NCBI RefSeq assembly: GCF_007830065.1
Contig: NZ_VLKK01000003.1
Coordinates: 1 to 64,000, forward strand
Length of the DNA stretch: 64,000 bases
Source of the DNA: Sphingobium wenxiniae
GTDB taxonomy: Bacteria; Pseudomonadota; Alphaproteobacteria; Sphingomonadales; Sphingomonadaceae
Reading direction: 5' to 3'
Shown here: positions 26,834-35,219 of the stretch, piece by piece
How the letters are laid out: the number at the start of each line of letters is the position of its first letter
Numbering within the stretch: the stretch's first letter is position 1
Program-made: the position numbers and the translations under genes
Notes under the pieces: model-generated
Database searches by the model: none
Told to the model about the DNA's origin: nothing
The model's input: the letters and a program-made list of their open reading frames with translations, nothing else

Positions 26834-28126
26834 TTAGCCCTCCGCCCTTTGCTGGCGCCGCCAGTGATGGTCCAGCCGCCCAATGCCAAGCATCATGACG
26901 AGCTGGGACAGCACCACGCCCGCGATGGACAGGACCGGCGCGACCGTCAGCGTCAGCGCGGTCACGGCGACAAGGCCGACGACGCAGCTTCTCATGCTCT
27001 GCGCGGCGAGCGGACGGAACGCCTTGCGCGCCTGCGTCAGCACGCTCATCGGCGTCTGGAGGCACTGGACCAGCGACAGCAGCGCGCACAGCATCACGGC
27101 GGTGACGACAAGGCTATGGTCCAGCGTCGGCTTCAGGATCAGCCCCGGAAAGCCATAGAGCACGATCGCCGCCAGCACGCAGGTCGCCAGCCATAGCATC
27201 ACCAGCGCGCCCATGAAGATGCGTTCCGACTGGATCGCCGCCCGGCCGTCGCCTCTGGCGATGGCGCGGGTCATGCGGGGGCGCTCCAATTGGGTAAGGG
27301 CGGTGATGCATACATTGACCGGGCGGAAGAACAGCATCCCCACGGCAATCGGGGCGAAGGCCGCCGGTCCCGCCAGCAACGTCACCGCATAGCTATGCGC
27401 GTTGGACGTGGCTTCCGTCGACAGAACGCCCACCAGCGTCCATGCGGATTGTTCCTTCCAGACCGTGCGATATTGGCGCAGCGCGCGCGCAGGCTTCATC
27501 GCGACATGGCGGCGCAGATAGGCCGTGCCGAAACACAGCATCCCCACCAGCCCGGCGAGCAGGATGATCGCGCCGATCCCGGCCAGGTCGGCGCCCGTGC
27601 GCGACGCGACCAGCAGGCCGATCAGGATCGTCGCGGCATAGGCGAAATCCGACCGCGCCGCCCGCATCGGCGCATGATGGGCATAGGCGTTGGACCGCCC
27701 GAACCAGCGCACCAGCGACAGCGTGCCCGCAATCCCGAACACCAATGCGGCGGCGGGGGACGCCATGATCCAGGCGATGACCGCGCAGGTCAGCCCCTGG
27801 CTCAGGCACAGCAGCAGGTTGACCGGAAAGAAGAAGTCATGCGCGCCTGCCGCGACTTCCTCCTCCTGATTGACGGCGATGGTATAGGGCGTGGACACCA
27901 GCGCGTTGGACAGGCTGTATCCGAACTGGATGATGACCAGCAGGAACGCCAGCACGCCGATGCCGCTGGCGCCCAGATGATGGATCGAGAAAAGCTGGAC
28001 CAGCAAATGGCTGACCGACACTACGGCCGACGAGAGGCTGGCAAGGCCGAAGCGCCCGAAAATGCCGCCGATCTTCTGGATACGGCCTGCCGCCGGGGGG
28101 CTTTCCGCCGCCTGCGCTTCAGCCAT
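26834..28126 (-). CDS. Wzx-type polysaccharide flippase (MOP superfamily)
   Basis: A 430-residue membrane protein with about twelve hydrophobic segments, resembling oligosaccharide flippases of the MOP exporter group. The N-terminus has FGRFGLASLSSAVVSVSHLL, and the central region (FAPIAVGMLFFRPVNVCITA) matches the second half of the fold. It should move the undecaprenyl-linked repeat unit to the periplasmic side. Divergence within this family is high, so the call rests on topology and neighbours. It overlaps the GT26 gene end by eight bases and is four bases from the polymerase. Confidence 0.8.
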   Translation of the reverse strand: MAEAQAAESPPAAGRIQKIGGIFGRFGLASLSSAVVSVSHLLVQLFSIHHLGASGIGVLAFLLVIIQFGYSLSNALVSTPYTIAVNQEEEVAAGAHDFFFPVNLLLCLSQGLTCAVIAWIMASPAAALVFGIAGTLSLVRWFGRSNAYAHHAPMRAARSDFAYAATILIGLLVASRTGADLAGIGAIILLAGLVGMLCFGTAYLRRHVAMKPARALRQYRTVWKEQSAWTLVGVLSTEATSNAHSYAVTLLAGPAAFAPIAVGMLFFRPVNVCITALTQLERPRMTRAIARGDGRAAIQSERIFMGALVMLWLATCVLAAIVLYGFPGLILKPTLDHSLVVTAVMLCALLSLVQCLQTPMSVLTQARKAFRPLAAQSMRSCVVGLVAVTALTLTVAPVLSIAGVVLSQLVMMLGIGRLDHHWRRQQRAEG

Positions 28127-28937
28127 GGCGATGCTTCCAGATCAGCCAGAGCGCATGGGGATTGGTGGTGAGGTAGCGCCATGCAAGCTGCCGTGGCCGT
28201 GTCGCCATGCGGTGCAGCCATTCCAGCCCCGCCTCCTGCATCCACATCGGCGCGCGCGGATAATCGCCCGTCACATAATTGAACAGCCCGCCGCAGGTGA
28301 CGATCCACCCGGCTTTGATCCGGTCGCGGTTACGCACGCAAAATGCCTGCTCGCGTGGTTTGCCGGTGCCGACCCACAGCACATCGGGCGCGGCGGCGTT
28401 GATCGCGTCGATCACCGCATCCTCTTCGTCACGCGTCCAAAAGCCATTCCGGCGGCCTGCGACGTTCAGCCCCGGCGCGATCTCGACGATCCGGCGCGCG
28501 CATTGGGCGTTCACCGTCTCTTCGCCGCCCAGCAGATAATAGCTGACGCCTGCCGCCGCCGCGTCCTTCAGGCTGTCCATGAACATGTCGGTCGTGCTGG
28601 AACGGTTTGCGATGACCGGCCCGCCCAGCCAGCGGGACGCCGCGACGATGATCTGCCCGTCCGCATGGATCAGGTCCGCCTGCGCCAGATCGGCGCGAAA
28701 GGCCGGATCGCTTGCGTTCATGGACAGTCCCTGCCCGTTGCAGTCGAATATCAGCGCGGCGCGTTCGTTCAGCGACCGGCGGAGCGGCGCGTCCTCCAGC
28801 ATCTTGCGGATCAGCGCCTGGAGCGACAGCGTCGACACCGGCACGCCGCCCACGCGGGCGATGGGTGCGCCGCCGCCATGCTCGCTGCTTCCGGGCCGCG
28901 CGGGTTGCGGGCGGGGGAGGGCCTGCTGCGCGCTCAT
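28119..28937 (-). CDS. WecG/TagA/CpsF family (GT26) glycosyltransferase
   Basis: A 272-residue cytoplasmic glycosyltransferase. The GT26 signatures are clear: LIHADGQIIVAASRWLGGP, TTDMFMDSL, YYLLGGEETVNAQ and, in the C-terminal half, DVLWVGTGKPREQAF, followed by CGGLFNYVTGDYPRAPMWM. Family members add the second sugar (such as ManNAcA, GlcA or ManNAc) to a lipid-linked first sugar. With ugd nearby a glucuronosyl transfer is possible but unproven. The ATG overlaps the preceding stop (ATGA). Confidence 0.93.
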   Translation of the reverse strand: MSAQQALPRPQPARPGSSEHGGGAPIARVGGVPVSTLSLQALIRKMLEDAPLRRSLNERAALIFDCNGQGLSMNASDPAFRADLAQADLIHADGQIIVAASRWLGGPVIANRSSTTDMFMDSLKDAAAAGVSYYLLGGEETVNAQCARRIVEIAPGLNVAGRRNGFWTRDEEDAVIDAINAAAPDVLWVGTGKPREQAFCVRNRDRIKAGWIVTCGGLFNYVTGDYPRAPMWMQEAGLEWLHRMATRPRQLAWRYLTTNPHALWLIWKHRHG

Positions 28938-29842
28938 GCAATCACGGTCCCGGCGATGGGCACCTTGTGGCGGTCCAGATCGTCGATGATGCGCCGCATG
29001 TCGGCAATGGCCGTGTCGCCCCGCCGTACCGCCAGCGTCACCGCGTCGAAGCCCGCGAGGATCGAACCGAAGGGCGTCTGATCGCCCCGCCGCTCGGCAA
29101 GGTAGAACAGCATCCCCATCTCGCCCAAACCCCAACCGTCCGCCGTTTCGGCCAGCGGCCCGCGCGTCAGCAGGCCCGCCGCGCTGCCCGAAGGCCGGCC
29201 CGCCGTCATCAGCCACAGCCTTTCGATCGCCGTTTGCGCGGCGGGCAGCAGCGTGGCGCTGCCCATCAGCTGCTCCGCCAGCCCCGCCTTGTTGGCGATG
29301 CGGAACAGCCGGTCGAGCGAGGGGTGGGCCATGTCCACATCGACCGCCATGGTCGGGCCGTCCATCTGCGCCATCACGACCGCCAGATTGGCCGCCAGGA
29401 TCGCCGCTTCATCGCCCGTGTCGATCGACAGGATCGCCATGCGCGGCGCGCCCGCGTCGCTGCTGCCCGCCGTGGCGCGCATCTTGGCGCGGATCGCCCG
29501 CACCTTCGCCGCATAGGGATCGGCCGGGTCGAACGCCGTGACGACCAGCGGGTCGATCCGCTCGTCCCCCGTCAGCAGCAGCGGAAATCCGCCGCCCATC
29601 GCGCCTAGCAGTCCCGCCATGTCCGCGTCGAACAGCTTGAGGTCGACCGCCGCTTCCGCAAAGCTCAGGTCCGACGCCCGGGCATGGGCGTCCACCCTCG
29701 CGGCTTCCGCATCGGTCAGCAGGCCGTGCTGCACCGCCAGCCGCGCCGGGTCCTGCGCGTCGCGGGCGCGCGGCTTGAGGGCGGCCGAAGCGCTGGGCGT
29801 CGTCAGGCCCGGATGAACATTTGCCGTGGAACGCAGTCTCAT
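28934..29842 (-). CDS. BY-kinase (CpsD/Wzc-like) homologue lacking Walker A; predicted inactive
   Basis: A 302-residue protein. Residues 134-185 follow the ATPase core of bacterial tyrosine kinases: MAILSI, then AANLAVVMAQ, then AVDVDMAHPSLDRLF in place of the Walker A' 'LLIDADLRRP', and LWLMTAGRPSGSAAGLL. The Walker A itself, normally G..GEGKS/T, reads DTGDEAAIL (141-149) with no Lys and no Ser/Thr. A Walker B 'IIDTPP' is also absent, and there is no terminal tyrosine cluster. The first 90 residues resemble the N-terminal domain of GspE/MshE proteins (GLLTDAEAARVDAHARASDL). It follows Wzz with an ATGA overlap. It probably regulates Wzz without kinase activity. Confidence 0.8.
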   Translation of the reverse strand: MRLRSTANVHPGLTTPSASAALKPRARDAQDPARLAVQHGLLTDAEAARVDAHARASDLSFAEAAVDLKLFDADMAGLLGAMGGGFPLLLTGDERIDPLVVTAFDPADPYAAKVRAIRAKMRATAGSSDAGAPRMAILSIDTGDEAAILAANLAVVMAQMDGPTMAVDVDMAHPSLDRLFRIANKAGLAEQLMGSATLLPAAQTAIERLWLMTAGRPSGSAAGLLTRGPLAETADGWGLGEMGMLFYLAERRGDQTPFGSILAGFDAVTLAVRRGDTAIADMRRIIDDLDRHKVPIAGTVIA

Positions 29843-31194
29843 GCCGCCTCCTGCTGCTTGTGGAACCAGTGCGTCCGCGCCGGAACGGGGCGCAGTTCGG
29901 TGATGACATCGACGTCCGTCGCCCGCGCCACGCCCGAAGCGGAACGCACGCGCGGCGTCACGATCTCGCCCAGGATCACGAAGGCGACCCCGCCGACCAG
30001 CCCCAGTGCGATGCCGCCCACCAGCCACAGCAGGATATTGGGCTTGGCCGGCAGCAGCGGCACGGTCGCTTCGTCCAGCAGGCTGGCGTTGGGCTGTGAG
30101 ATCTGGCTCTTCAGCTCCGCCTCGTTGAACCGCTGGCGCACCGTGTCATAGGTCTGCCGCGCCGCGTCCACGTCACGCTGGAGCACCATCAGTTGATCCT
30201 GCACGTCGGACATGCGGATCATGCGATCCTCCTGCTCGGACATGCTGGAGCGCAGCGTCCCTTCGCGCCGCCCGGCCGCCACGCTGTTGGCGTTGACCGC
30301 CGCCGACTGGCTGCCGCGCGCCGACGCCAGCTTGGACTGCAATTCCCGCAGCCGCGCATTCGCGGCCACCATGCCGGGGTGATTGGGGCCAAGCGTCTTG
30401 GCGAGTTCGGACACCTGCCCGGCCTGCGTCGCGACCTGTTCCTGAAGGTTCTGGACGATCAGCGACCCTTCGATGTCGGACACCGACCCCGCGCCCGTCT
30501 TGGACCGCGCGGCGGCGGCTTCCGCCTGCGCCTGCGTCAACTGATAGGACATGTTCTTGAGCTTCTCGGCCTCAAGGTCCATGCGGTTGATGCCGATGAT
30601 GTCGTGCGCGCGCTGGAAATCGGACAGCCGCTTTTGCGCCAGTTCATAGCGGCGTCGCACATCGGCGGTCTGTTCGTTGAACCATTTCGCCGATCCGCGC
30701 GCGGGGGACGCCCGCAATTCCACCTGCTCGCGCATGTAGATTTTCGCGGCAAGGTTCGCGACCTTCGCCGCGACTTCGGGATCGGGGTCGAGGAACTGGA
30801 GCTGCATCACATTGCTCTGCCGCCCCGTGGTGATGATGAGGCCCGCGCGCACCCGCGCCGCCGCAGCCTGTATCCGCTGGGCGGCAGGCAACTCGGCGGG
30901 CAGCGCATCGACGAAGCCGGCTTCCTTCGCGACGGCATTGACGACCTTCGCGCTGCGGATGATGTCGGTCTGCGTGCCCACGATGCTTTCGGTGTCGACC
31001 CGCACCTGATTATTGCCGTCCTCGGTCGGATCGGTCTGCGACAGGTCGAGCATCAGCGATGACGTGCCCATATATTGGCGCGGCTGAAGGAACGCCGCGA
31101 TGGCGATCATCAGGAATAATATGCCGCCCACCAGAGCGGCCGAACGCCAGCGCGCCCTGAGCGCGCTCAGCAGATCGATCGGATTGAGGATCAT
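29839..31194 (-). CDS. Polysaccharide chain-length determinant (Wzz/GumC type)
   Basis: A 451-residue polysaccharide co-polymerase. It has an N-terminal membrane span near residues 18-37 (ALVGGILFLMIAIAAFL), a Wzz domain, and a long periplasmic coiled coil with heptads such as YELAQKRLSDFQRAHD and DVQDQLMVLQRDVDAARQTY. The second membrane span is near residue 405 (NILLWLVGGIALGLVGGVAF). The proline-rich stretch before it, DEATVPLLPAKPN, is typical. It sets chain length and links Wzy to the Wza channel. The kinase domain of Wzc is absent; the next gene holds a degenerate version. Its start overlaps the AAA gene stop (ATGA). Confidence 0.92.
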   Translation of the reverse strand: MILNPIDLLSALRARWRSAALVGGILFLMIAIAAFLQPRQYMGTSSLMLDLSQTDPTEDGNNQVRVDTESIVGTQTDIIRSAKVVNAVAKEAGFVDALPAELPAAQRIQAAAARVRAGLIITTGRQSNVMQLQFLDPDPEVAAKVANLAAKIYMREQVELRASPARGSAKWFNEQTADVRRRYELAQKRLSDFQRAHDIIGINRMDLEAEKLKNMSYQLTQAQAEAAAARSKTGAGSVSDIEGSLIVQNLQEQVATQAGQVSELAKTLGPNHPGMVAANARLRELQSKLASARGSQSAAVNANSVAAGRREGTLRSSMSEQEDRMIRMSDVQDQLMVLQRDVDAARQTYDTVRQRFNEAELKSQISQPNASLLDEATVPLLPAKPNILLWLVGGIALGLVGGVAFVILGEIVTPRVRSASGVARATDVDVITELRPVPARTHWFHKQQEAA

Positions 31195-32633
31195 AGCCCA
31201 TCCACTCCTTTCAGCATGGCGCGCATCTCTTCGGTGCGGCTGGGTGCGGCCGCGCCGTTCCCGGGCCGCTTCGCCATCAGCAGCAGGAATTGCGGCGCCA
31301 GCGTGTCTTCGAACATCCACAATTCCCCGGCCGATGTCGGCACCAGCGCCGGGGCCAGCCGCGCCAGCGCATCGGCCGCTTCGCCATGCAGCCGGTCGGA
31401 AGCCCCGAACAGTTCCGCCCCGGCCTCCACCAGCCGCTCCTGCGAGATCGCATAGATTTGCGAAGCCACCACGCCCGCCAGCGCGATCATGCGGCGGTTA
31501 TGCGGCGCGTCGCGCAGTGCGCGAGCCAGATGGGCGTGCGCCACCGCGCTCATTTCCGCCCAGTCCTCCAGCGCGACGGCCAGGCCCGCTTCCACATCGG
31601 CGGGGGTGATGCGGGTGCGCCCCGCCGCTTCGGGGATCAACGCCGCCTGCATCCCGAACAACCGCGCATGATAGGGCGACCCCATCGCCGCGTTCGCCAG
31701 CATGTCCAGCGCCTCAAGGTCCATGGTCAGGCTCGCCCGCTCCGAACAGCTCAGCAGCAGCCGGGCCAGGTCGGGGGTGGGAATGGGGCTGACCCGCTGC
31801 GGCGCGATATGCCGCCGCAGCGAAGGGTGCGCCGCGATCAGGCCGTCAATGTCGCCCGCAATGCCGACCAGCACCAGTTGCACCGGCGAATGAAGGTCGG
31901 TCAGCAGCTTCATCAGCGCGGCCACATCCTGCCGCGCGGTTTCGGAATGCACCCGGTCATATTCGTCGATGATGAGGATGGAGCGTTGCCGCACATCCTC
32001 CACCAGCACGCTGGCGAGGCGCGGCACGTCGAACGGGCCGGACAGCAGCGCCTTCGCCTTTTCCTTGCCCGCCGCGCTCATCGGCAATTCGGGCAGGAAG
32101 GATCGGAACAGCGCCTCGAAATCCGTTTCCCCATTCGCCGACCCGTAAAGCGCGACGCAGCCCGCTTCGTCCGCCAGATCGCCGAATACGCGCGCGAGCG
32201 AGGTCTTGCCCGATCCCCGCGTGCCGAAGATGACGGCGTGCTTGCGCTGGACGACGATGGCTTCGACCAGCTTTTCCAGCTCCGCATTGCGCCCGGTCAG
32301 GCCGTGGCGGTCCGTCACCGGCATGGCCGTGTTGAAGGCGGCATAGATGGAATCCCGTCGCAGGCTGATCGGCTTGATGGGTTGCGCCATCGCGCCCATG
32401 GAAAGCGGGCGCGGCCCGTCCGCCTCCGGCCCGTTCCCGGAAGACCGGCCGAAGCCGGGCGGAGCCAGTTCCTCCAGCAGCAAGGGGGCGGCGGAGATTG
32501 GCGGGGACGCGGGGATGACCCGCTGACCGCCTTTGTCCACCCCGGCCAGCTTGCGCGGCAAGGCTTTCAACCAGTCCAGCGCCCCGCCCTGGGAACGCTG
32601 CGGCTGCGTGAAATCATGGTCGATCGCCGTCAA
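31191..32633 (-). CDS. AAA ATPase (Orc1/Cdc6-STAND-like) of the exopolysaccharide block
   Basis: A 480-residue cytoplasmic protein. Residues 1-105 form a Pro/Ala-rich, probably disordered arm. Then comes an AAA core: GLTGRNAELEKLVEAI, Walker A GTRGSGKTS (137-145), Walker B ILIIDEYDRV (219-228), and a sensor-like stretch PVQLVLVGIAGD. A helical part and a C-terminal segment (SAGELWMFEDTLAPQFLLLM) resembling a winged helix follow. No signal peptide or membrane span is seen. Placement between Wza and Wzz, with four-base overlaps on both sides (TTGA, ATGA), argues for a role in export or its control. The start is TTG. Confidence 0.75.
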   Translation of the reverse strand: MTAIDHDFTQPQRSQGGALDWLKALPRKLAGVDKGGQRVIPASPPISAAPLLLEELAPPGFGRSSGNGPEADGPRPLSMGAMAQPIKPISLRRDSIYAAFNTAMPVTDRHGLTGRNAELEKLVEAIVVQRKHAVIFGTRGSGKTSLARVFGDLADEAGCVALYGSANGETDFEALFRSFLPELPMSAAGKEKAKALLSGPFDVPRLASVLVEDVRQRSILIIDEYDRVHSETARQDVAALMKLLTDLHSPVQLVLVGIAGDIDGLIAAHPSLRRHIAPQRVSPIPTPDLARLLLSCSERASLTMDLEALDMLANAAMGSPYHARLFGMQAALIPEAAGRTRITPADVEAGLAVALEDWAEMSAVAHAHLARALRDAPHNRRMIALAGVVASQIYAISQERLVEAGAELFGASDRLHGEAADALARLAPALVPTSAGELWMFEDTLAPQFLLLMAKRPGNGAAAPSRTEEMRAMLKGVDGL

Positions 32634-33448
32634 AACAGCTTCTCCCTGATGATGAGGACGTCTTCGGGTTTCACCGGGTCGTCGAGATTGGCCTCGACCT
32701 CCTTGCCGTCGCGCTTGACCTTGATGCGCTTGGTCGAACCGGCCAGCGTCGGCCCTCCGGCCAGCGCCAGCGCCTGCCGGAATGTCTGGCCCGGCGCGTA
32801 GGAGAAGGCGCCCGGCTGCTGCACCTGGCCATAGACATAGACCTTCTCGGCCGGCGGCACGAACAGGATATCGCCCGGTTGCAGCGTGCGGCCCGCGCCC
32901 GCGCTCATGTCGGCCAGCGATATGCGGACCGGCCCGCTGCCGTCCGCCGGGGTCAGGATGACCGCGTTCGCCCCCGATGTGGTCGAACCGCCCGCCTTCG
33001 CCAGCATGGACGCGACCGAATAATTGCGGTCGAGCGGATAGTTACCCGCCTGCGGCACATTGCCCAGCACAGTGACGAAGCGGCTCACATATTGGCTGAC
33101 CTCCACGCTTACCGACGGATTGGTGAGGAAACCGCCGCTGGCATAGGCCGATGCTATGGCCTGTCCCAGTTCCGATGTCGTCTTGCCCTGCGCCGCGACC
33201 GGGCCGATCAGGGCGAGCGTCAACGATCCGTCCGCCTTGATCCGGCTGGTGGTCGACAGGTCGGGCTGGCCGAAGATCGAGATCTTCACCTCATCGTCCG
33301 CGCCCAGCCGGTATCCGGCATTGGCGGGCGAGGGGGAAGGGGCCACCGCCTGGGCAGGCGCGGCCGGTCCGGTCTGGGCCGTCGCCACGGCGGGTGCCGC
33401 CGCCGTCAGCAGGATGGTAAGAGACCGGAGGAGTGTTCCTGTTTTCAC
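32630..33448 (-). CDS. Polysaccharide export protein, Wza/SLBB family
   Basis: A 272-residue periplasmic/outer-membrane protein. It has a signal peptide TGTLLRSLTILLTAAAPAVA, a polysaccharide-export domain starting GYRLGADDEVKISIFGQPDL, and two SLBB domains (FVTVLGNVPQAGNYPLDRNY and VYVYGQVQQPGAFSYAPGQT). There is no lipobox cysteine, unlike E. coli Wza. I prefer the GTG at 33448 because GGAG lies eight bases upstream and it gives a clean signal peptide; the ATG at 33469 would add seven residues. It should form the periplasmic part of the export channel. Confidence 0.92.
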   Translation of the reverse strand: MKTGTLLRSLTILLTAAAPAVATAQTGPAAPAQAVAPSPSPANAGYRLGADDEVKISIFGQPDLSTTSRIKADGSLTLALIGPVAAQGKTTSELGQAIASAYASGGFLTNPSVSVEVSQYVSRFVTVLGNVPQAGNYPLDRNYSVASMLAKAGGSTTSGANAVILTPADGSGPVRISLADMSAGAGRTLQPGDILFVPPAEKVYVYGQVQQPGAFSYAPGQTFRQALALAGGPTLAGSTKRIKVKRDGKEVEANLDDPVKPEDVLIIREKLF

Positions 33449-33471
33449 AGCTATCGCTCCCATATTCATGG

Positions 33472-34722
33472 CTAGAATCGCAGAAGGGCGGATAACGTCA
33501 CTTGCGTGCCGCTATAGTTTGACGAACTTGTGTCGGTGCGCCGCCTGTAATGCTGCGCGTCGAGCGCCAGATCGGCCCTGTCGGTCAGCTTGCGCTTGAC
33601 CGTCGCGCCGAAACGGCGATTTTTGTCGGCGGTGATGTTGAACGGGCGCAACGCCGCATCCTGGCGGAACTTGCGTCTTTCCCAATCGGCATAAAGGCCG
33701 ATGGAGGTCAGTTCGCTCAGCGCATAATAGCCTTCGACCCGGTAGTTCGACCGGATCGCGAAGCCACTGGCGATCAGGCTGTCGTTCACGATGTCGCGCT
33801 TGGTCGAAACCGCCAGTTTCAGGCGGGGAACGAAGGCGCTGGTCAGCTTCACGTCCCATCCCAGGCCATCATAATCGCCCACGACATCGGACCCGCCCTT
33901 CACGTCCAGCCAGGCGACCTGCGCGTCGATCTGGGTCAGCGGCGACACCGACCGCTGGAACCGCAGCGCATAGGCGTCGATGCGGTTGGTGATGCCCAGA
34001 TTGTCGCGGTCGCTGGACGTATGTTCATAAGTGGCCGTGATCGTGCCCAGGCTGGGTTTGTTATAGCCCACGCCTGCATAGAAGCTGTCGCTGGTCTGGT
34101 CGGCATAATCGAACCGGTCGGCGTTGCGCGTCATGGCATGTTCATAGCCCGCGACCGGGAACAGGCCGGGCCGTTCGCATGACAGATCCGCCCCTAGCGT
34201 CGTGAAGCGTTGCAGATTTTCCGTATTCTGGTTGATGTCGCCATAATCGGCGCGCTGCTGGCGGTAGGCGGCGCTGGGCGTCAGCACGCAGGTCGCGCCG
34301 AAACGGATATTCGCCCTTGCCTCGCCGTCCAGGCGCAGCTTGCTTCGCTCATTGTGCGACACGAACCAGTCGTAACCGGCCTTGGCGCGCACCAGCACGT
34401 CATGGCGGCCGACGGGATGGGCATAGGTCAGTTGGACGGACGGCGTGACGATGATGTCGTCGGTCGGCTTTTCGACCCGGTCGTCGACCCTGAAGACATT
34501 GTCGTCATACAGCAGGTCAAGGCTGGTTTCGATCTGAAGTCCCAGCTTGTCCGGTTTCTCGCTATTGCCGTTGTCGTTTCCCTGGGCACGCGCCGACAGC
34601 GGTGCGCCCGCCATCATGACGCTGCCCAGCGCCACCGCGATGGCGGCGCGCTGCCAGTTGGTTTCATTTATTGCGGGCGCACAGGGGCGCTCCTGCAAAT
34701 GCAGGCGGTTGGTTATTTTCAA
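33472..34722 (-). CDS. Outer-membrane beta-barrel protein of the exopolysaccharide block
   Basis: A 416-residue protein with a signal peptide (IAVALGSVMMAGAPLSARA) and alternating-residue strands such as GLQIETSLDLLYDDNVFRVD, ending in a terminal phenylalanine (LSALLRF) as outer-membrane barrels do. It resembles the outer-membrane beta-barrel proteins in sphingan clusters (GelF-like) and may provide the outer-membrane pore, since the Wza homologue here lacks a lipid anchor. The frame opens with TTG at 34722, nine bases after AAGGG; the exact start is uncertain. The downstream gene follows 23 bases later. Confidence 0.8.
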   Translation of the reverse strand: MKITNRLHLQERPCAPAINETNWQRAAIAVALGSVMMAGAPLSARAQGNDNGNSEKPDKLGLQIETSLDLLYDDNVFRVDDRVEKPTDDIIVTPSVQLTYAHPVGRHDVLVRAKAGYDWFVSHNERSKLRLDGEARANIRFGATCVLTPSAAYRQQRADYGDINQNTENLQRFTTLGADLSCERPGLFPVAGYEHAMTRNADRFDYADQTSDSFYAGVGYNKPSLGTITATYEHTSSDRDNLGITNRIDAYALRFQRSVSPLTQIDAQVAWLDVKGGSDVVGDYDGLGWDVKLTSAFVPRLKLAVSTKRDIVNDSLIASGFAIRSNYRVEGYYALSELTSIGLYADWERRKFRQDAALRPFNITADKNRRFGATVKRKLTDRADLALDAQHYRRRTDTSSSNYSGTQVTLSALLRF

Positions 34723-34897
34723 ATGCTATGACCCTTATTGCATTGCAGCAACGAAGGTCATGCTAGTCCGATTTCAGGGGAAATATAGGGGCTGCGATGC
34801 GGCTGGTCGCAGCAAAGCAACGGCTCGCTTCATGGCCCGTGCGGCCCCTTCGGCGGGGCTGCGCGCCGTTCATCTGACAGCAAGGAAAGAGGCGTCG

Positions 34898-35104
34898 TCA
34901 GCCCCGGAACAGGAAATAGGAAATGGCCGCCAAAGCGCCCACGAAAGCCGCGATTCCCGCCCATCGCGACAAGAGCTGGATCGACTGCTCCGCCCTGTCG
35001 GCAAAGGCCGGCGCCGCCAAAGCCTTTCCCATCGGCCGATAGTTAAAACCCGAACTCTTCGATAACTCATTGGCTATTTTGATCTGAACCGCTTCGTCAC
35101 TCAC
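34898..35104 (-). CDS. Small single-pass membrane protein beside the exopolysaccharide genes
   Basis: A 68-residue protein starting with GTG at 35104, seven bases after GAGGA. Residues 1-40 are polar (MSDEAVQIKIANELSKSSGF). One C-terminal membrane span follows the motif LSRWAGIAAFVGALAAIS, and the protein ends in FRG. No family is recognised. The same span motif appears in the small gene at 36894-37124, with the initiating transferase between them. It could be a small partner of a membrane glycosyltransferase; that is inferred from position only. Confidence 0.65.
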   Translation of the reverse strand: MSDEAVQIKIANELSKSSGFNYRPMGKALAAPAFADRAEQSIQLLSRWAGIAAFVGALAAISYFLFRG

Positions 35105-35219
35105 CGCCTGATCCTCGCGCTTGTCCCGCGCAGGCTTATCGGCTCTCTTGGTTCACAAATGGTTGATCCCGGCGCTCGGTTCGCCGCAAACCGGCGGGAG
35201 AATGACTCCCGCCTCCCGC

